Source of the DNA: Candidatus Zixiibacteriota bacterium
GTDB taxonomy: Bacteria; Zixibacteria; MSB-5A5; GN15; JACZUZ01
DNA: 64,000 nucleotides
Direction: 5' to 3'
Assembly: GCA_024280835.1 (NCBI GenBank)
Contig: JAJRPJ010000011.1
Location: forward strand, 124,001 to 188,000
Of the stretch, positions 27,872 through 37,025 are shown piece after piece. The notes below the pieces were generated by a model. That model made no database searches and was not told the origin of the DNA. It worked only from the letters and a program-made list of their open reading frames with translations. Numbering within the stretch: the stretch's first letter is position 1; every line of letters starts with the position of its first letter. Both the position numbers and the translations under genes were made by a program.

Positions 27872-28096
27872 ATGACTTTAGATACAGACAAAGAGGAATC
27901 ACTGAGTTCGCTTTTACAGGACGAAAAACTCTGGAAACTTGAAGACAAACTGAACACTGTGGTAGCCAGTAACTCAGAGCATGAAAGAGAATTGGCTCGC
28001 CACAAAAGGGCGTTAACGTTAATGAACGAAAGATTTGATTCACTCGATCCTCACAAGACAACTAAGCTGGAGGAAGCAGCTGAACATGGAAACTGA
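27872..28096 (+). CDS. Small coiled-coil protein
   Basis: 74 aa, highly charged and helical (EKLWKLEDKLNTVVASN, HERELARHKRALTLMNERF), with no recognised family. It overlaps the next gene by eleven bases, which supports it as a real gene of the element. The preceding 147 bases after the DUF932 gene hold no other feature I can name. Confidence 0.55.
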   Translation: MTLDTDKEESLSSLLQDEKLWKLEDKLNTVVASNSEHERELARHKRALTLMNERFDSLDPHKTTKLEEAAEHGN

Positions 28097-28421
28097 AAAC
28101 CACTCAACATCTGAAGAGCTCACAGTTCTGGACCTTAATCTCAACAATCAGTATTACACTTTGCGTCTCGGCGAAACCATCTCGAGGTTGAAAGTCGCAA
28201 AAGTCAAACGCATTACCAATAAGGAAAAGACCGATAATCTCCCTAGCGCTGATTTTAAGTATGTGCTGGAGAGTGAAGATGGCAAGGCGTTGTTTATCAA
28301 TTCCTGGACTTTATGGCGTTCACTTTCTGCGACCCTACGAAAAGCAGGAACGATACAGGCGACTCTTGAACTCAGTCATCCTGAAGTCGATGATTATCGT
28401 GTGCGACTGATTGAGGACTAG
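28086..28421 (+). CDS. Small uncharacterised protein
   Basis: 111 aa from ATG 28086; an earlier ATG at 28035 would overlap the previous gene more and has no ribosome binding site. The sequence is beta-rich (YYTLRLGETISRLKVAKV, KYVLESEDGKALFINSW, RVRLIED) and looks like a small single-domain protein. No family recognised. It is probably co-translated with 27872-28096. Confidence 0.6.
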   Translation: METENHSTSEELTVLDLNLNNQYYTLRLGETISRLKVAKVKRITNKEKTDNLPSADFKYVLESEDGKALFINSWTLWRSLSATLRKAGTIQATLELSHPEVDDYRVRLIED

Positions 28422-28459
28422 ACTCCACACAAACAAAGAGGTGCATATGAAACATTACA

Positions 28460-29113
28460 ATGAAACCGTTAGTCAAAACTATGCTGGAGGATATTCTACA
28501 CGTCTTTACTGACAAGTTCAAAGAGCCACTAGTTAGCTGGGATAGATTCATTGAATTCATTGCCACCGAGGCGCGTGGAAGTTTGTTTTACAAAGTCGAT
28601 CACAAGTTCGAATGGCTTCATGCTGATAGAGACTTCTCGGAAAGAGTTTTGAGGCTGCATGACTCGGAGTTACTGGCCTCTGATTATTACGATCATCTTG
28701 GTGATCTGTATACGGAATACTGCAGTACGAATTTTAGGAGTGATTTTAGAAAACCAAGAATTGCGCCATATGCAGTAGTCGAAAATATGGCAAAAACGTT
28801 TATCAAAGAAACCGATGCGGTTAAGAGCGTTTTTGTTCCGTATGCGAGTACCGGTAGATTGATGATGGTTGCTCAGCGAATTGCGCCGAATATACTACTC
28901 TTCGGTTCAGAGAGTGATCTTCGTCTCTACCGCATCGCGTTTGCAAACCTTTGTATCCATAATATTCACGCAGCGCTTATCAACGCCGACCATGAAGTTT
29001 ACGAATTGGACATAGCTACTGAAACTGGTCGCAAGAACTGGGCCTTTGCGAACGGTTGGTATGCGCCAACCAATTATCTCCATCCCAAGGCTATTCAAGC
29101 TCATGCTTATTAA
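28460..29113 (+). CDS. HsdM-like N-6 methylase fold protein lacking the catalytic motif
   Basis: 217 aa. Residues 75-190 follow the type I methyltransferase (HsdM) pattern: a DHLGDLYTEY segment, VVENMAKTFI, then VPYASTGRLMMVAQRIAP in place of the P-x-C-G-T-G SAM-binding loop, then LFGSESDLRLYRIAFANL. The chain ends before any (N/D)PPY/F motif, so methyl transfer is not expected. The glycine-rich loop is also poor. It may be a pseudoenzyme that binds DNA or blocks restriction, or a trimmed domain reused by the element. ATG 28447, just upstream and better placed after GAGGTG, opens a different frame of only 21 codons. Confidence 0.65.
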   Translation: MKPLVKTMLEDILHVFTDKFKEPLVSWDRFIEFIATEARGSLFYKVDHKFEWLHADRDFSERVLRLHDSELLASDYYDHLGDLYTEYCSTNFRSDFRKPRIAPYAVVENMAKTFIKETDAVKSVFVPYASTGRLMMVAQRIAPNILLFGSESDLRLYRIAFANLCIHNIHAALINADHEVYELDIATETGRKNWAFANGWYAPTNYLHPKAIQAHAY

Positions 29114-29131
29114 AATCATCACAATCTAACA

Positions 29132-29398
29132 ATGGCTAAAAAACTCTCCATCCCTCGCTGGCAACGTATGCTAATTGAAATTCACAAAGCGTCGAATCAC
29201 AACCGTTATGGTTCATACCTCATCAGAACCCTCGGAGGATCGCGTACCCATATTCGTCAGGTTCTCCGCAAGCTAGAGCGCCAGGGTCTGGTGACCTTGA
29301 AACGACATCACAATCGCAAAGTCATCGTTCTCACCGAACGTGGAGAGTGTATTGCCAGAGCGGTCATGGAATTACAGGTGAGTTTCCTTGCTTACTGA
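29132..29398 (+). CDS. Winged-helix DNA-binding protein
   Basis: 88 aa. A helix-turn-helix and wing are visible: SYLIRTLGGSRTHIRQVLRK, then LERQGLVTLKRHHNRKVIVL and TERGECIARAV, the pattern of MarR/PadR-like or replication-type winged helices. It contains no sensor domain, so it is probably a regulator or DNA-binding accessory of the element. It lies 18 bases behind the HsdM-like gene and 26 before the next gene. Confidence 0.75.
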   Translation: MAKKLSIPRWQRMLIEIHKASNHNRYGSYLIRTLGGSRTHIRQVLRKLERQGLVTLKRHHNRKVIVLTERGECIARAVMELQVSFLAY

Positions 29399-29424
29399 CA
29401 TGACACTGATAAAAGAGGACATCC

Positions 29425-29820
29425 ATGAGCGACAAACATAAACCCGATAATCCAATTGAGGCGTTATTCTCACAACCAGCGAAGAATCTTGAGGCTCGCA
29501 TTGTTGTTCTTGAACGACAAATCGCCAGTAGAGAAGCGTTGAATCTGCAAATACAATCTGAAATAGAGTCCAGCATGCGCCAAGAGAAGTGTAACCTATG
29601 GCGACTTCGTTATGATATGGATATGACTATGCCACGCCATCATCAGGATGCCATTAAACAACTCAAACAACAGCAGGCGATAGAAAACGTCTCAGCTTGG
29701 AAGGACATGGCGTTCTTGGAGCGTTTGATGCAAGAAGCGAAGGCAGATCACGCTCGTGAGAAAACTCGTGAAGCGCTTCTAAAGGGTGATAAACCAACTT
29801 ACCATGGCAGAAATAGATGA
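29425..29820 (+). CDS. Coiled-coil protein of the mobile element
   Basis: 131 aa, strongly helical and charged (EARIVVLERQIASREALNLQ, FLERLMQEAKADHAREKTRE). Start supported by GAGGA seven bases before ATG. It overlaps the following ATPase by 17 bases, so translation is likely coupled and the two products may form a complex. No family recognised. Confidence 0.6.
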   Translation: MSDKHKPDNPIEALFSQPAKNLEARIVVLERQIASREALNLQIQSEIESSMRQEKCNLWRLRYDMDMTMPRHHQDAIKQLKQQQAIENVSAWKDMAFLERLMQEAKADHAREKTREALLKGDKPTYHGRNR

Positions 29821-31126
29821 AATCAAAGACCTCACACGGAAACTTGAACCAAAACTTGGAGCTAAAGCAGAGAATCTGTGGAACTGGTGGCTGACCTCAC
29901 GTACACCACTGGAAACGCTAGAAAACAAACAACTTCTTCGGTCAATAGCTGAAAACGAACTTGGTGTTTCATATGCTGATCCAATTCGTTTACCGCCGCC
30001 TGTTGAAGATTTATTGAAAGGCGACTATTCACTGGGGACAGTTATCTATCCTGATGAGCCGTATGCTGAGATTGGCTTGACGGACAGAGATTTCCCACGT
30101 CATCTTCTAATTGTTGGAGCTACAGGAGTAGGTAAAACCAACTTGATGTTCAATATACTGCGAGAATTAGCAAATAGAAACAAGCCATTTTTGATCTTCG
30201 ATTGGAAACAAAACTACCGTCATCTCAAAGCCCTCTCGGGGTTCAAGGATTTGAGAATCTTTAGATTGGGTGATGATGATTGTGCGTTTAAGTTTAACCC
30301 ACTTATTCCTCCATCTGGAACAAAAGCTCGGCATTGGTTAACGCTCATCGTTGATGTGATGAAGCACGCTTATTTTTTTATGCACGGCGCCGAGTTCTAT
30401 TTTAGGAAAGGTATAGATGATCTGTACAAACGCTTTGGTATTTATGAAGGCAAGACTGTATTCCCGACTTTCCACGATGTGCAGAAGATTCTGCTCAAAG
30501 AATTTGTGCGTGGCCGTGAAATGCTTTGGATGAGTTCTGTTAAACGTTCACTTGCCAGCCTGACGTTCGAGGGACTGATGGGTGATATTGTAGATACAAA
30601 CGAAAACCAAGAATTATCTGATTTACTAGACCAACAAGTCGTAATTGAACTCGACAATTTGGCGACAATCGAGAAAATCTTTCTAACAGAAGCTCTACTA
30701 TTATGGATATATCATTATCGCAAAGCTCAAGGCACACGGAATAATTTTAAGCATGTCATTGTGATTGAAGAGGCTCACCACATTGCTTCTGCCAAGAAAG
30801 AACAAATCTCAGGTGAAGAAACAATCATCGAGTCAACAATCAGACAGATTAGGGAATTCGGGGAATCGATTATTGCGATAGATCAGGAGCCGTCTAAACT
30901 CAGCGATTCTTTATTAGCAAACACCAACGCCAAGATTTGCTTCACGCTGGGTAATGGTAAAGATATTGCTACAATGGCTCGCGCAATGAGTCTTCGACAG
31001 GATGAACAACAATATATAGACAAACTGAAAATTGGTCATGCTCTAGTTAAATTGAAGGATAGGTTTCCTGATCCTGTTCACTTGAAGTTTCCATTATTTG
31101 ATATTGAAAGGAGGACTGGGGGTTGA
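29804..31126 (+). CDS. HerA/VirB4-type ATPase
   Basis: 440 aa from ATG 29804 (the overlap start; a longer start at 29786 is out of context). Walker A is HLLIVGATGVGKTNLM at about 103-114; Walker B is VIVIEEAHHIAS at about 318-328, followed by REFGESIIAIDQEPSKL and an arginine-containing C-terminal region, as in HerA/DUF87 and conjugation-type coupling ATPases. It probably forms a hexameric DNA pump or translocase. It is one of two such ATPases in the element (other at 34896-37025). No membrane span is seen, unlike true VirD4 proteins. Confidence 0.85.
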   Translation: MAEIDEIKDLTRKLEPKLGAKAENLWNWWLTSRTPLETLENKQLLRSIAENELGVSYADPIRLPPPVEDLLKGDYSLGTVIYPDEPYAEIGLTDRDFPRHLLIVGATGVGKTNLMFNILRELANRNKPFLIFDWKQNYRHLKALSGFKDLRIFRLGDDDCAFKFNPLIPPSGTKARHWLTLIVDVMKHAYFFMHGAEFYFRKGIDDLYKRFGIYEGKTVFPTFHDVQKILLKEFVRGREMLWMSSVKRSLASLTFEGLMGDIVDTNENQELSDLLDQQVVIELDNLATIEKIFLTEALLLWIYHYRKAQGTRNNFKHVIVIEEAHHIASAKKEQISGEETIIESTIRQIREFGESIIAIDQEPSKLSDSLLANTNAKICFTLGNGKDIATMARAMSLRQDEQQYIDKLKIGHALVKLKDRFPDPVHLKFPLFDIERRTGG

Positions 31127-31183
31127 CTAAATATGTCTCTATAGTATCCTTAGGGTAAGAGCATCGTACTTATTATAAAGAAA

Positions 31184-31531
31184 TTGGTTCCTGTATATTC
31201 GGCGGATTCGGACGTTCCTAAGCAGTGGAAAAACCTGCGGAAGGCGGTCTATGTAACAAGCTTCAAGTTTCCGTATGTGACTATTCCCGAAATTTTAGTC
31301 AAAGAGTATGGCTTGGATGAAAATGAGAAAATTGTCGTGTTCTTCATGAAAGAAGTTGCACTCCCTCATTTCAATCGATATAGAACAAATTTCAAGAAAG
31401 TGTATTCTGGGTCGGTTAGAGATTATGGTGATGCAATCAAAAAGGTTCTGAGTGACAGAAGGAAATCCACAAGCGTTGACAGGTTTGAATTGAGGAATGA
31501 GGAGAACGCTACTCCAGATAACTCCAAATGA
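31184..31531 (+). CDS. Small uncharacterised protein
   Basis: 115 aa opening with TTG at 31184; no ATG occurs early in the frame and no ribosome binding site is clear. The N-terminal half (KAVYVTSFKFPYVTIPEILV) could be a small DNA-binding beta fold of the AbrB/SpoVT type, but this is weak. It overlaps the cytosine methyltransferase start by four bases (ATGA), showing coupled translation. Confidence 0.6.
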   Translation: MVPVYSADSDVPKQWKNLRKAVYVTSFKFPYVTIPEILVKEYGLDENEKIVVFFMKEVALPHFNRYRTNFKKVYSGSVRDYGDAIKKVLSDRRKSTSVDRFELRNEENATPDNSK

Positions 31532-32115
31532 AAATACTCGAGTTGTTCTCTGGGACAGAGAGTTTTTCGAAAGCAGCAAGAGAAAGAGGACACGAAACCT
31601 TTACAATTGATAACAACCCAGACCACAACCCTGATTGGTGTACCGATATCAAGTACGTAAAAGTAGAAGACATCTTGAAGAGATTCGGGCGGCCAGATGT
31701 CATCTGGGCCTCGCCGCCTTGCCAGCATTTCTCTATCGCTACAAATAAACACTGGCATAAAAGAAGACCCAAAGAACAAACAATAGCGAGCATCAATGTT
31801 GTCAGCCACACTCTCAAATTGATTATTGATTTGATACCAAGATTTTGGTTCTTGGAGAATCCGCGTGGTAGATTACGATTTGTACTCGGTAAGCCATTTG
31901 TTACTGTTTTCTATGGAGCATATGGTCATCCTATTGTTAAGGCGACCGATATCTGGGGATACCATCCTGCGATTACATGGAAAAGTAAACTATCTGGAAA
32001 CTATATTAGATTTGACCAGTGGGAAAGTGGTAAAGACAGAGCCATAAAACGATCAATTGTTCCGAAATCTCTCTGCCTAGAAATAATTAAAGCTTGTGAG
32101 AGGGCGTTGAGGTGA
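31528..32115 (+). CDS. Short C5-cytosine DNA methyltransferase (phage type)
   Basis: 195 aa. Motif I is ILELFSGTESFSKAARERGH, motif IV with the catalytic Cys is WASPPCQHFS, motif VI is FLENPRGRLRF, and a late motif occurs at KRSIVPKSLCLEIIKA. It is half the length of a standard Dcm-type enzyme and has little room for a target recognition domain, as in short phage and mobile-element methyltransferases. No partner nuclease is adjacent, so it is an orphan that may protect the element from host restriction. Confidence 0.85.
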   Translation: MKILELFSGTESFSKAARERGHETFTIDNNPDHNPDWCTDIKYVKVEDILKRFGRPDVIWASPPCQHFSIATNKHWHKRRPKEQTIASINVVSHTLKLIIDLIPRFWFLENPRGRLRFVLGKPFVTVFYGAYGHPIVKATDIWGYHPAITWKSKLSGNYIRFDQWESGKDRAIKRSIVPKSLCLEIIKACERALR

Positions 32116-32250
32116 AAAGGTGTTCGTTGCTGGGGAAGTGGAAAAGCAATTGACATACATTTACTAGAATCATAGTATAAGTGGACATAGTTTGAGTTGA
32201 TTCAGCATCAAAAAAGTAGTAGACCTCAAACCAATTGGGAAGAATAATTC

Positions 32251-33228
32251 ATGAATAGACTGACACGTGCACAACAGGACACTTTGAAGAATATTTGCAC
32301 GAATACTGCACTTTGGTGTTTCAACGATCTTGTTGGTTGGATTGAAGCAATGTGGATAACATATGAGAATGCTCGATTTGAAACGTTGCCAATTCCGCGA
32401 GGAGAGGCAGAAAAGCTAACCAATATCTTGGAGGCAACCACTCAGCGTTCAGTAGGCTCCTTGGGGTATGGAAGATATCAGGTAATTGACACATTTGTTG
32501 GGTTTTCTGTAATACATGCTTCTTTTGAAGAGTTGCTCTACAACTTTCCTGATTCGTCAGACGATCCTGTAGGCGATGTGATATCTAGGAATGTGAAAAT
32601 GCCAAGCAACGACTTTACAGACTATGACTCATGGAGTATCGATCATGAGATTATGATGCAAGGGTTGCATTGGTTGAGAATCTACTTTCAAGCTGGCGTG
32701 AACTCGAATCAAGTAATCAGACCCGCAGTTGTTGAATCGCCTTCATATGATGGTAGGTACATTACCGAAGTTACTGGCCTGTACTTCCTGTATGAAAACT
32801 GGCAAGATAGAGAAGTGATTGATGAAGATGAATTGTCTGACTTTAAGGTTCGAAGAGATCAATCGAATTACGATATTTGGATACTAGAGCCGAATGCAGA
32901 GTATTATCATTTCTCGAAGAAACTGCAGAAAGTCCCCGATGCCCGCTTACAACGATTGCTGAAGGCTATACTGAATAGTGGCCATATTGATCAGCCGCCG
33001 CTGGATCATTTGCATAAGGCAATGTGGCAAGTAGAAGAGAGTGCGAAAGGTCAGCAGGTGATGGATAAAGCAAGGAACCTAACGAACGCGTTTTCAGAGT
33101 GTAGAAAACTTTTTGGGGGCGTCCCGCTGGTAAAAATACGTAGGGACGGGGCATTCCCACGTTTTGAAGTTAAGAAAGACTTCAGCTACTGCCTAATAGA
33201 ACCCAAATTAGCAGATGAGGATTCTTAA
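32251..33228 (+). CDS. Uncharacterised protein
   Basis: 325 aa, soluble, no signal peptide, and no motif I can name. The N-terminal third is helical (TRAQQDTLKNICTNTALWCF); the centre has many aromatic and acidic residues (NYDIWILEPNAEYYHFSKKL); the end is basic. GGGAAG lies before ATG. It is preceded by 135 bases without a gene and ends tail to tail, with a few bases of overlap, against the minus-strand gene at 33225. Possibly a cargo gene of the element. Confidence 0.6.
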   Translation: MNRLTRAQQDTLKNICTNTALWCFNDLVGWIEAMWITYENARFETLPIPRGEAEKLTNILEATTQRSVGSLGYGRYQVIDTFVGFSVIHASFEELLYNFPDSSDDPVGDVISRNVKMPSNDFTDYDSWSIDHEIMMQGLHWLRIYFQAGVNSNQVIRPAVVESPSYDGRYITEVTGLYFLYENWQDREVIDEDELSDFKVRRDQSNYDIWILEPNAEYYHFSKKLQKVPDARLQRLLKAILNSGHIDQPPLDHLHKAMWQVEESAKGQQVMDKARNLTNAFSECRKLFGGVPLVKIRRDGAFPRFEVKKDFSYCLIEPKLADEDS

Positions 33229-33812
33229 ACCCTGTAATAAGCTCCAGTTTGAAATTCAATGCGATCTAAGAGAGTCCGCAATGGATCGTCATACAGAGTC
33301 TCAATCATCTGAAAGAGTTTCTCGCTGTCTTGTTGGAACTTATTCAGTTCATGGTATTCCGAATCCGGTCTTATTTCAAAATTTGTAACGGAACTCCATA
33401 GTAACACATACTTCCTGATTAGCCCATCGCTTTCCCCGACTGAATCAATAATCAAATTTATGCCTGAGTCCTTCTTGCTGAATTCGCTGAATAAACTATC
33501 AAAGGGCTCATCGTCCTTTGTTTGCTGGGTCACCTCCGATGTAGCAAGCCTGGGCCTAGACTCTAGTCGTGGTGAGAAGAAGTAGTGGTCTGGAGTGGTA
33601 TGACAGTCACTCATCACGAGATAGTCTTTGATGTGTTGGGAGGCATTTACAAAAGTCAATTCCCCACTTCCTTGAGTTCCCTCTGATGGATCGGGTAAAC
33701 CGTCCCTTCTAAATGCTCTAACAGTTTCTTCTAAGCTGTGAGCATTTGGTATCTTTCCTGCGATGATTGCCATTGGCATCCGCACAGTCTTTGTTGAATA
33801 AATCACAGTCAT
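33225..33812 (-). CDS. Uncharacterised protein
   Basis: 195 aa on the strand opposite to its neighbours, overlapping the previous gene at their stop codons. Soluble, acidic, no recognised domain (GINLIIDSVGESDGLIRKYV; KFQQDSEKLFQMIETLYDDP). Its placement against the direction of the element genes suggests separate expression. Possibly cargo. Confidence 0.55.
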   Translation of the reverse strand: MTVIYSTKTVRMPMAIIAGKIPNAHSLEETVRAFRRDGLPDPSEGTQGSGELTFVNASQHIKDYLVMSDCHTTPDHYFFSPRLESRPRLATSEVTQQTKDDEPFDSLFSEFSKKDSGINLIIDSVGESDGLIRKYVLLWSSVTNFEIRPDSEYHELNKFQQDSEKLFQMIETLYDDPLRTLLDRIEFQTGAYYRV

Positions 33813-33984
33813 TGTTACATTATCCTCGAACCAGTAAGCCCTTATATAGATGCCGGTTATACCAATTGGCAGTCTTTAGGCGTTCGTTGTGCAAGCATTT
33901 TGTTTCAAACCTTGTTTCCTGCCAGTAGTAGAGAACAAACAAAAACACTCTCTATGATGATTTACGAAACAGATAGGATGAACT

Positions 33985-34359
33985 ATGATTCAGAAATGCA
34001 AGAAGACAAATATCGACATCAGAATCGTTGTCCGCAATGCACATCAGCTTCGGTACAACCCTTTCGTTGATGGCGTTGTGAACAACCTTTTGGGAGTACT
34101 CTCACGAAAAGTATGTCCTTACTCGGTGTCATTGTCAAGTATTCCCTCAGATGGATACAAATCCGATTCGGTTGATTTCAGAGGTGCGGTGCTAGAAACT
34201 AAACTCTCTGAAATGGCGGTGGAGATGAGTGAAGACATTGTCGCTGCAATTCAGAGCACACTCAAGTACTCCGATGTGACGGTCACTGCTCAGTTGTTCG
34301 TGGACGGCATTGAGCGAGACGTGTCACGTCCAAACCTCAGCGAGGTGATCGCTGAGTAA
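33985..34359 (+). CDS. Small uncharacterised protein
   Basis: 124 aa, mixed alpha/beta (NIDIRIVVRNAHQLRYNP, VDGVVNNLLGVLSRKV, TVTAQLFVDGIERDVSRP). AGGAT lies before ATG 33985. No family recognised. It opens the second half of the element, before the zinc protein and the large ATPase. Confidence 0.6.
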   Translation: MIQKCKKTNIDIRIVVRNAHQLRYNPFVDGVVNNLLGVLSRKVCPYSVSLSSIPSDGYKSDSVDFRGAVLETKLSEMAVEMSEDIVAAIQSTLKYSDVTVTAQLFVDGIERDVSRPNLSEVIAE

Positions 34360-34496
34360 GCCACGGGTTTCTCAAGAGTCTGGCGACTTCTGTATGGTTA
34401 TATGATGCGCGAGTATTCGTAGAAACAGTGAAGCGCCAGCAAGTTATATGAGAACACGTCAAAGGCTAGAAAGCGTCACGAGAAAGAGTCAGAATT

Positions 34497-34892
34497 ATGA
34501 GTGAACCAAGGAATCGACAGCGCAAACGCACTGATGAGACGACATTTGTTGGGCCGAATGGCTCGATTACAACAAGAACCGTCGAACATTCGGTGTTCTT
34601 CGAAGCGGGTGATATCGGCTCCACTCGAATGATCGAAATGCCTATAGCGCTTGGGAAGCTTCCTCATGATTTCACAGAAATCACTGCACAGTGTCAGAGC
34701 TGTTTTGAGTTCGCCACAGATGATATGGTGACGGTATGTCAAGCCTGTAAGAGAATAACCTGCGTCGTATGTAGCCGTGTGAGCGAAGGAATCACTGTTT
34801 GTCCAAAGTGCGCCAAACACATTGAGCGACGCCGGAAGTTTTTAATTCTGCGTAAGCTCTTTCTTGATCCCTTTGTGGAGCGTAAAGGATAA
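34497..34892 (+). CDS. Zinc-binding protein with paired CxxC motifs
   Basis: 131 aa. The C-terminal half carries four Cys pairs: CQSC, CQAC, CVVC and CPKC with the spacing of a cross-braced zinc finger or double zinc ribbon, followed by a basic helix. The N-terminus is basic and probably disordered. Such modules mediate protein or nucleic-acid binding. It lies only three bases before the large ATPase gene, so the products probably work together; it might also belong functionally with the ubiquitin-like genes downstream, since RING-type E3 proteins use similar fingers, but that is speculation. Confidence 0.7.
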   Translation: MSEPRNRQRKRTDETTFVGPNGSITTRTVEHSVFFEAGDIGSTRMIEMPIALGKLPHDFTEITAQCQSCFEFATDDMVTVCQACKRITCVVCSRVSEGITVCPKCAKHIERRRKFLILRKLFLDPFVERKG

Positions 34893-34895
34893 ATA

Positions 34896-37025
34896 ATGGT
34901 CAAGTTCGTAAGAAAGAAAAAGTTCTCAGTCAATTATCAGTCTTCCGACAATAACTTATGGCTTGAGTTAGCTAGTCGCGGTCTTGACAAGCACCCTCTA
35001 CTCCAATCTGCACAACAACATTTATCGCTGTTTGGAGACGATGAAATTTGTCGAAATCTGATTCTGGATGCGATTCATCAATACGATGTAAGGGAGCTCC
35101 TTATCACTGACCCATTTGAGCGCACCAATCCGACCCATGCGGACGGTATTTCTGGTGAAATTCGTCTAGGCAAGGTCGCCCATACTGGCGCCGAATGGGG
35201 AATCCAAGCATCAGCCTTAGTTCAACATATGATGATATGCGGAATCACGGGAGGTGGAAAGTCCCGCTTGATAGAATCTATTCTCAGACAAACTCATGGT
35301 GTGACACTATGTATAGTTGAGCGTAAACCTGATTTCATGAAAATGGTTGTTGGAAAAGGCATGCCGTATTTTTCTGTGGGGGACTTCGTCGAAAACATTC
35401 TTGCGCCTGGAGATGGGGTCCAACCGAAGTCATGGTACAATCTTCTCGCAGAATTATTTATTTCGAGCTTTGGCTTGAGGGCTGCGGCTCAGAGCGAACT
35501 TCTGCATGTATTGCTTGAGTTACATGACGAGAATAACAGTCTGGACAAGCACCCCACCCTAGCTGAACTCAAAGCGCGTTTGAACAAGCGCTTCTTCATA
35601 AAGAGTGGAAGTTCTAGAGAGATAACATCGCGTTTATATGAGCGAATCAGTTGGTTGGTAACCATGCTTGGTGATTCTGTTACTTCAGAATCATGCTTGG
35701 ACTGGCAAAAACTAATGAAATCAGGTTGGGCTGTGAGCCTTGCAGGGATTCCGAGTCAAATCCAAAGCTTGTGGATCGCAGTGTATTTTGCAAAAGTGTT
35801 GACCTATCGAATTGCGAACAATCTTCGAAGCGACAAATTAGAGGTCCTGTTTGTATTCGACGAGGCGTCACCAATTTTCCCCAAAAGCGCTAGCAAAACC
35901 ACATCGATATTGCTTGATAGCGTGGCCCAGTGCCGGGCATTTGGCATCGGTGTGCTATTTTCCAGCCAGAGTATGTCGATCTCCGATGGAATAATAGCCA
36001 ATACCGCTCTCAAAGTCGCTGTAGGCGGACTAGGTCTCGGCTCCGATTATGAGTCCTTTGGCTCTTCAGTTGGACTCACACGAGCGCAACGTGACTACAT
36101 GAGGAAAATCGCTAAGCCCGGCGCCGCTGTGGTTCGCGACATTCGCTATCCGCATCCATTCACTGTTCAATTGGATTACACACCAGAAGGCGCTCCTCTT
36201 AGCCCTAAAGAGATCAAGCGCATATCCAAGGAATCCAAACGAAGATTTCTGATTGAAACTCCAGTGACAAGACATGGTCAGTGCTCTGATGCTATTGAAT
36301 CAAAACAACATTCAGAATCCGATGTGAAGACATGTAACAATCAAGCAGCCACTTTAATGCGAGATAAGTCTGGAACAGAGAGCCAGATTCATCATGGCGC
36401 TGAATTCGAGAATGCTTTGCGGATCATTAGAGCGCAGCATAACAATGAAATACAATTTCTATTTCGTAAAGAAGCGGCACGATTAGCGGGAATCCGTGGA
36501 ACAGCTACACTTCTTAGGGCTGAGAATGTAGGACTCCGAGCTGGAATTATCAATAGGCATGTATTACCGCGTGGGCGTGTGAACATCTCTCTCTGGGAAA
36601 TCACAGACAAAGGCTATGAGTTAATTGGTTGTAAACGTCCACAATGGAAGTCAAAGGGCGATTATCTTCATAAGTTCTGCGCTCACCGTATTTGTGATAG
36701 CGAATCCAAGCGTGGTTGCAATGTGACGATAGAATACTGCCTGGTGAATGGAAAACTGGTGGATGTACGTAGTGTATCATCTGAGCGAGACAAATATATT
36801 GAAATTTGCGCCAGCTATCCACTTGAGAAAGAACTCATTAATCTTCAGAAAGACTTCGAAACCGAAGCCATCCCAGATGAATTGATATTTGCAGTGACAG
36901 AACGTCAAATGAAGAGTCCTCTTGCTGAGTTGTTTGAACAATATGCTAACGTCATACAAGTTTCCTGTTCTGTGAGCGTCGTTCTTGCAGGTGATTTGAT
37001 TGATTTTCTGGAGGTTAATCCATGA
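34896..37025 (+). CDS. HerA/FtsK-type ATPase with C-terminal winged-helix and possible nuclease-like domain
   Basis: 709 aa. Walker A is MMICGITGGGKSRLIESIL at about 115-124, Walker B VLFVFDEASPIF at about 317-327, and LFSSQSMSISDGIIANT resembles the sensor region of TraD/HerA pumps. After residue 490 there is a winged-helix-like part (LFRKEAARLAGIRGTATLLR) and a final domain (VTIEYCLVNGKLVDVRSVSS, then KYIEICASYPLEKELINLQK) whose D...E-x-C pattern recalls a PD-(D/E)xK nuclease with an altered last residue. AAAGGA six bases before the ATG. It probably drives DNA transfer or segregation of the element. The nuclease reading is tentative. Confidence 0.8.
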   Translation: MVKFVRKKKFSVNYQSSDNNLWLELASRGLDKHPLLQSAQQHLSLFGDDEICRNLILDAIHQYDVRELLITDPFERTNPTHADGISGEIRLGKVAHTGAEWGIQASALVQHMMICGITGGGKSRLIESILRQTHGVTLCIVERKPDFMKMVVGKGMPYFSVGDFVENILAPGDGVQPKSWYNLLAELFISSFGLRAAAQSELLHVLLELHDENNSLDKHPTLAELKARLNKRFFIKSGSSREITSRLYERISWLVTMLGDSVTSESCLDWQKLMKSGWAVSLAGIPSQIQSLWIAVYFAKVLTYRIANNLRSDKLEVLFVFDEASPIFPKSASKTTSILLDSVAQCRAFGIGVLFSSQSMSISDGIIANTALKVAVGGLGLGSDYESFGSSVGLTRAQRDYMRKIAKPGAAVVRDIRYPHPFTVQLDYTPEGAPLSPKEIKRISKESKRRFLIETPVTRHGQCSDAIESKQHSESDVKTCNNQAATLMRDKSGTESQIHHGAEFENALRIIRAQHNNEIQFLFRKEAARLAGIRGTATLLRAENVGLRAGIINRHVLPRGRVNISLWEITDKGYELIGCKRPQWKSKGDYLHKFCAHRICDSESKRGCNVTIEYCLVNGKLVDVRSVSSERDKYIEICASYPLEKELINLQKDFETEAIPDELIFAVTERQMKSPLAELFEQYANVIQVSCSVSVVLAGDLIDFLEVNP

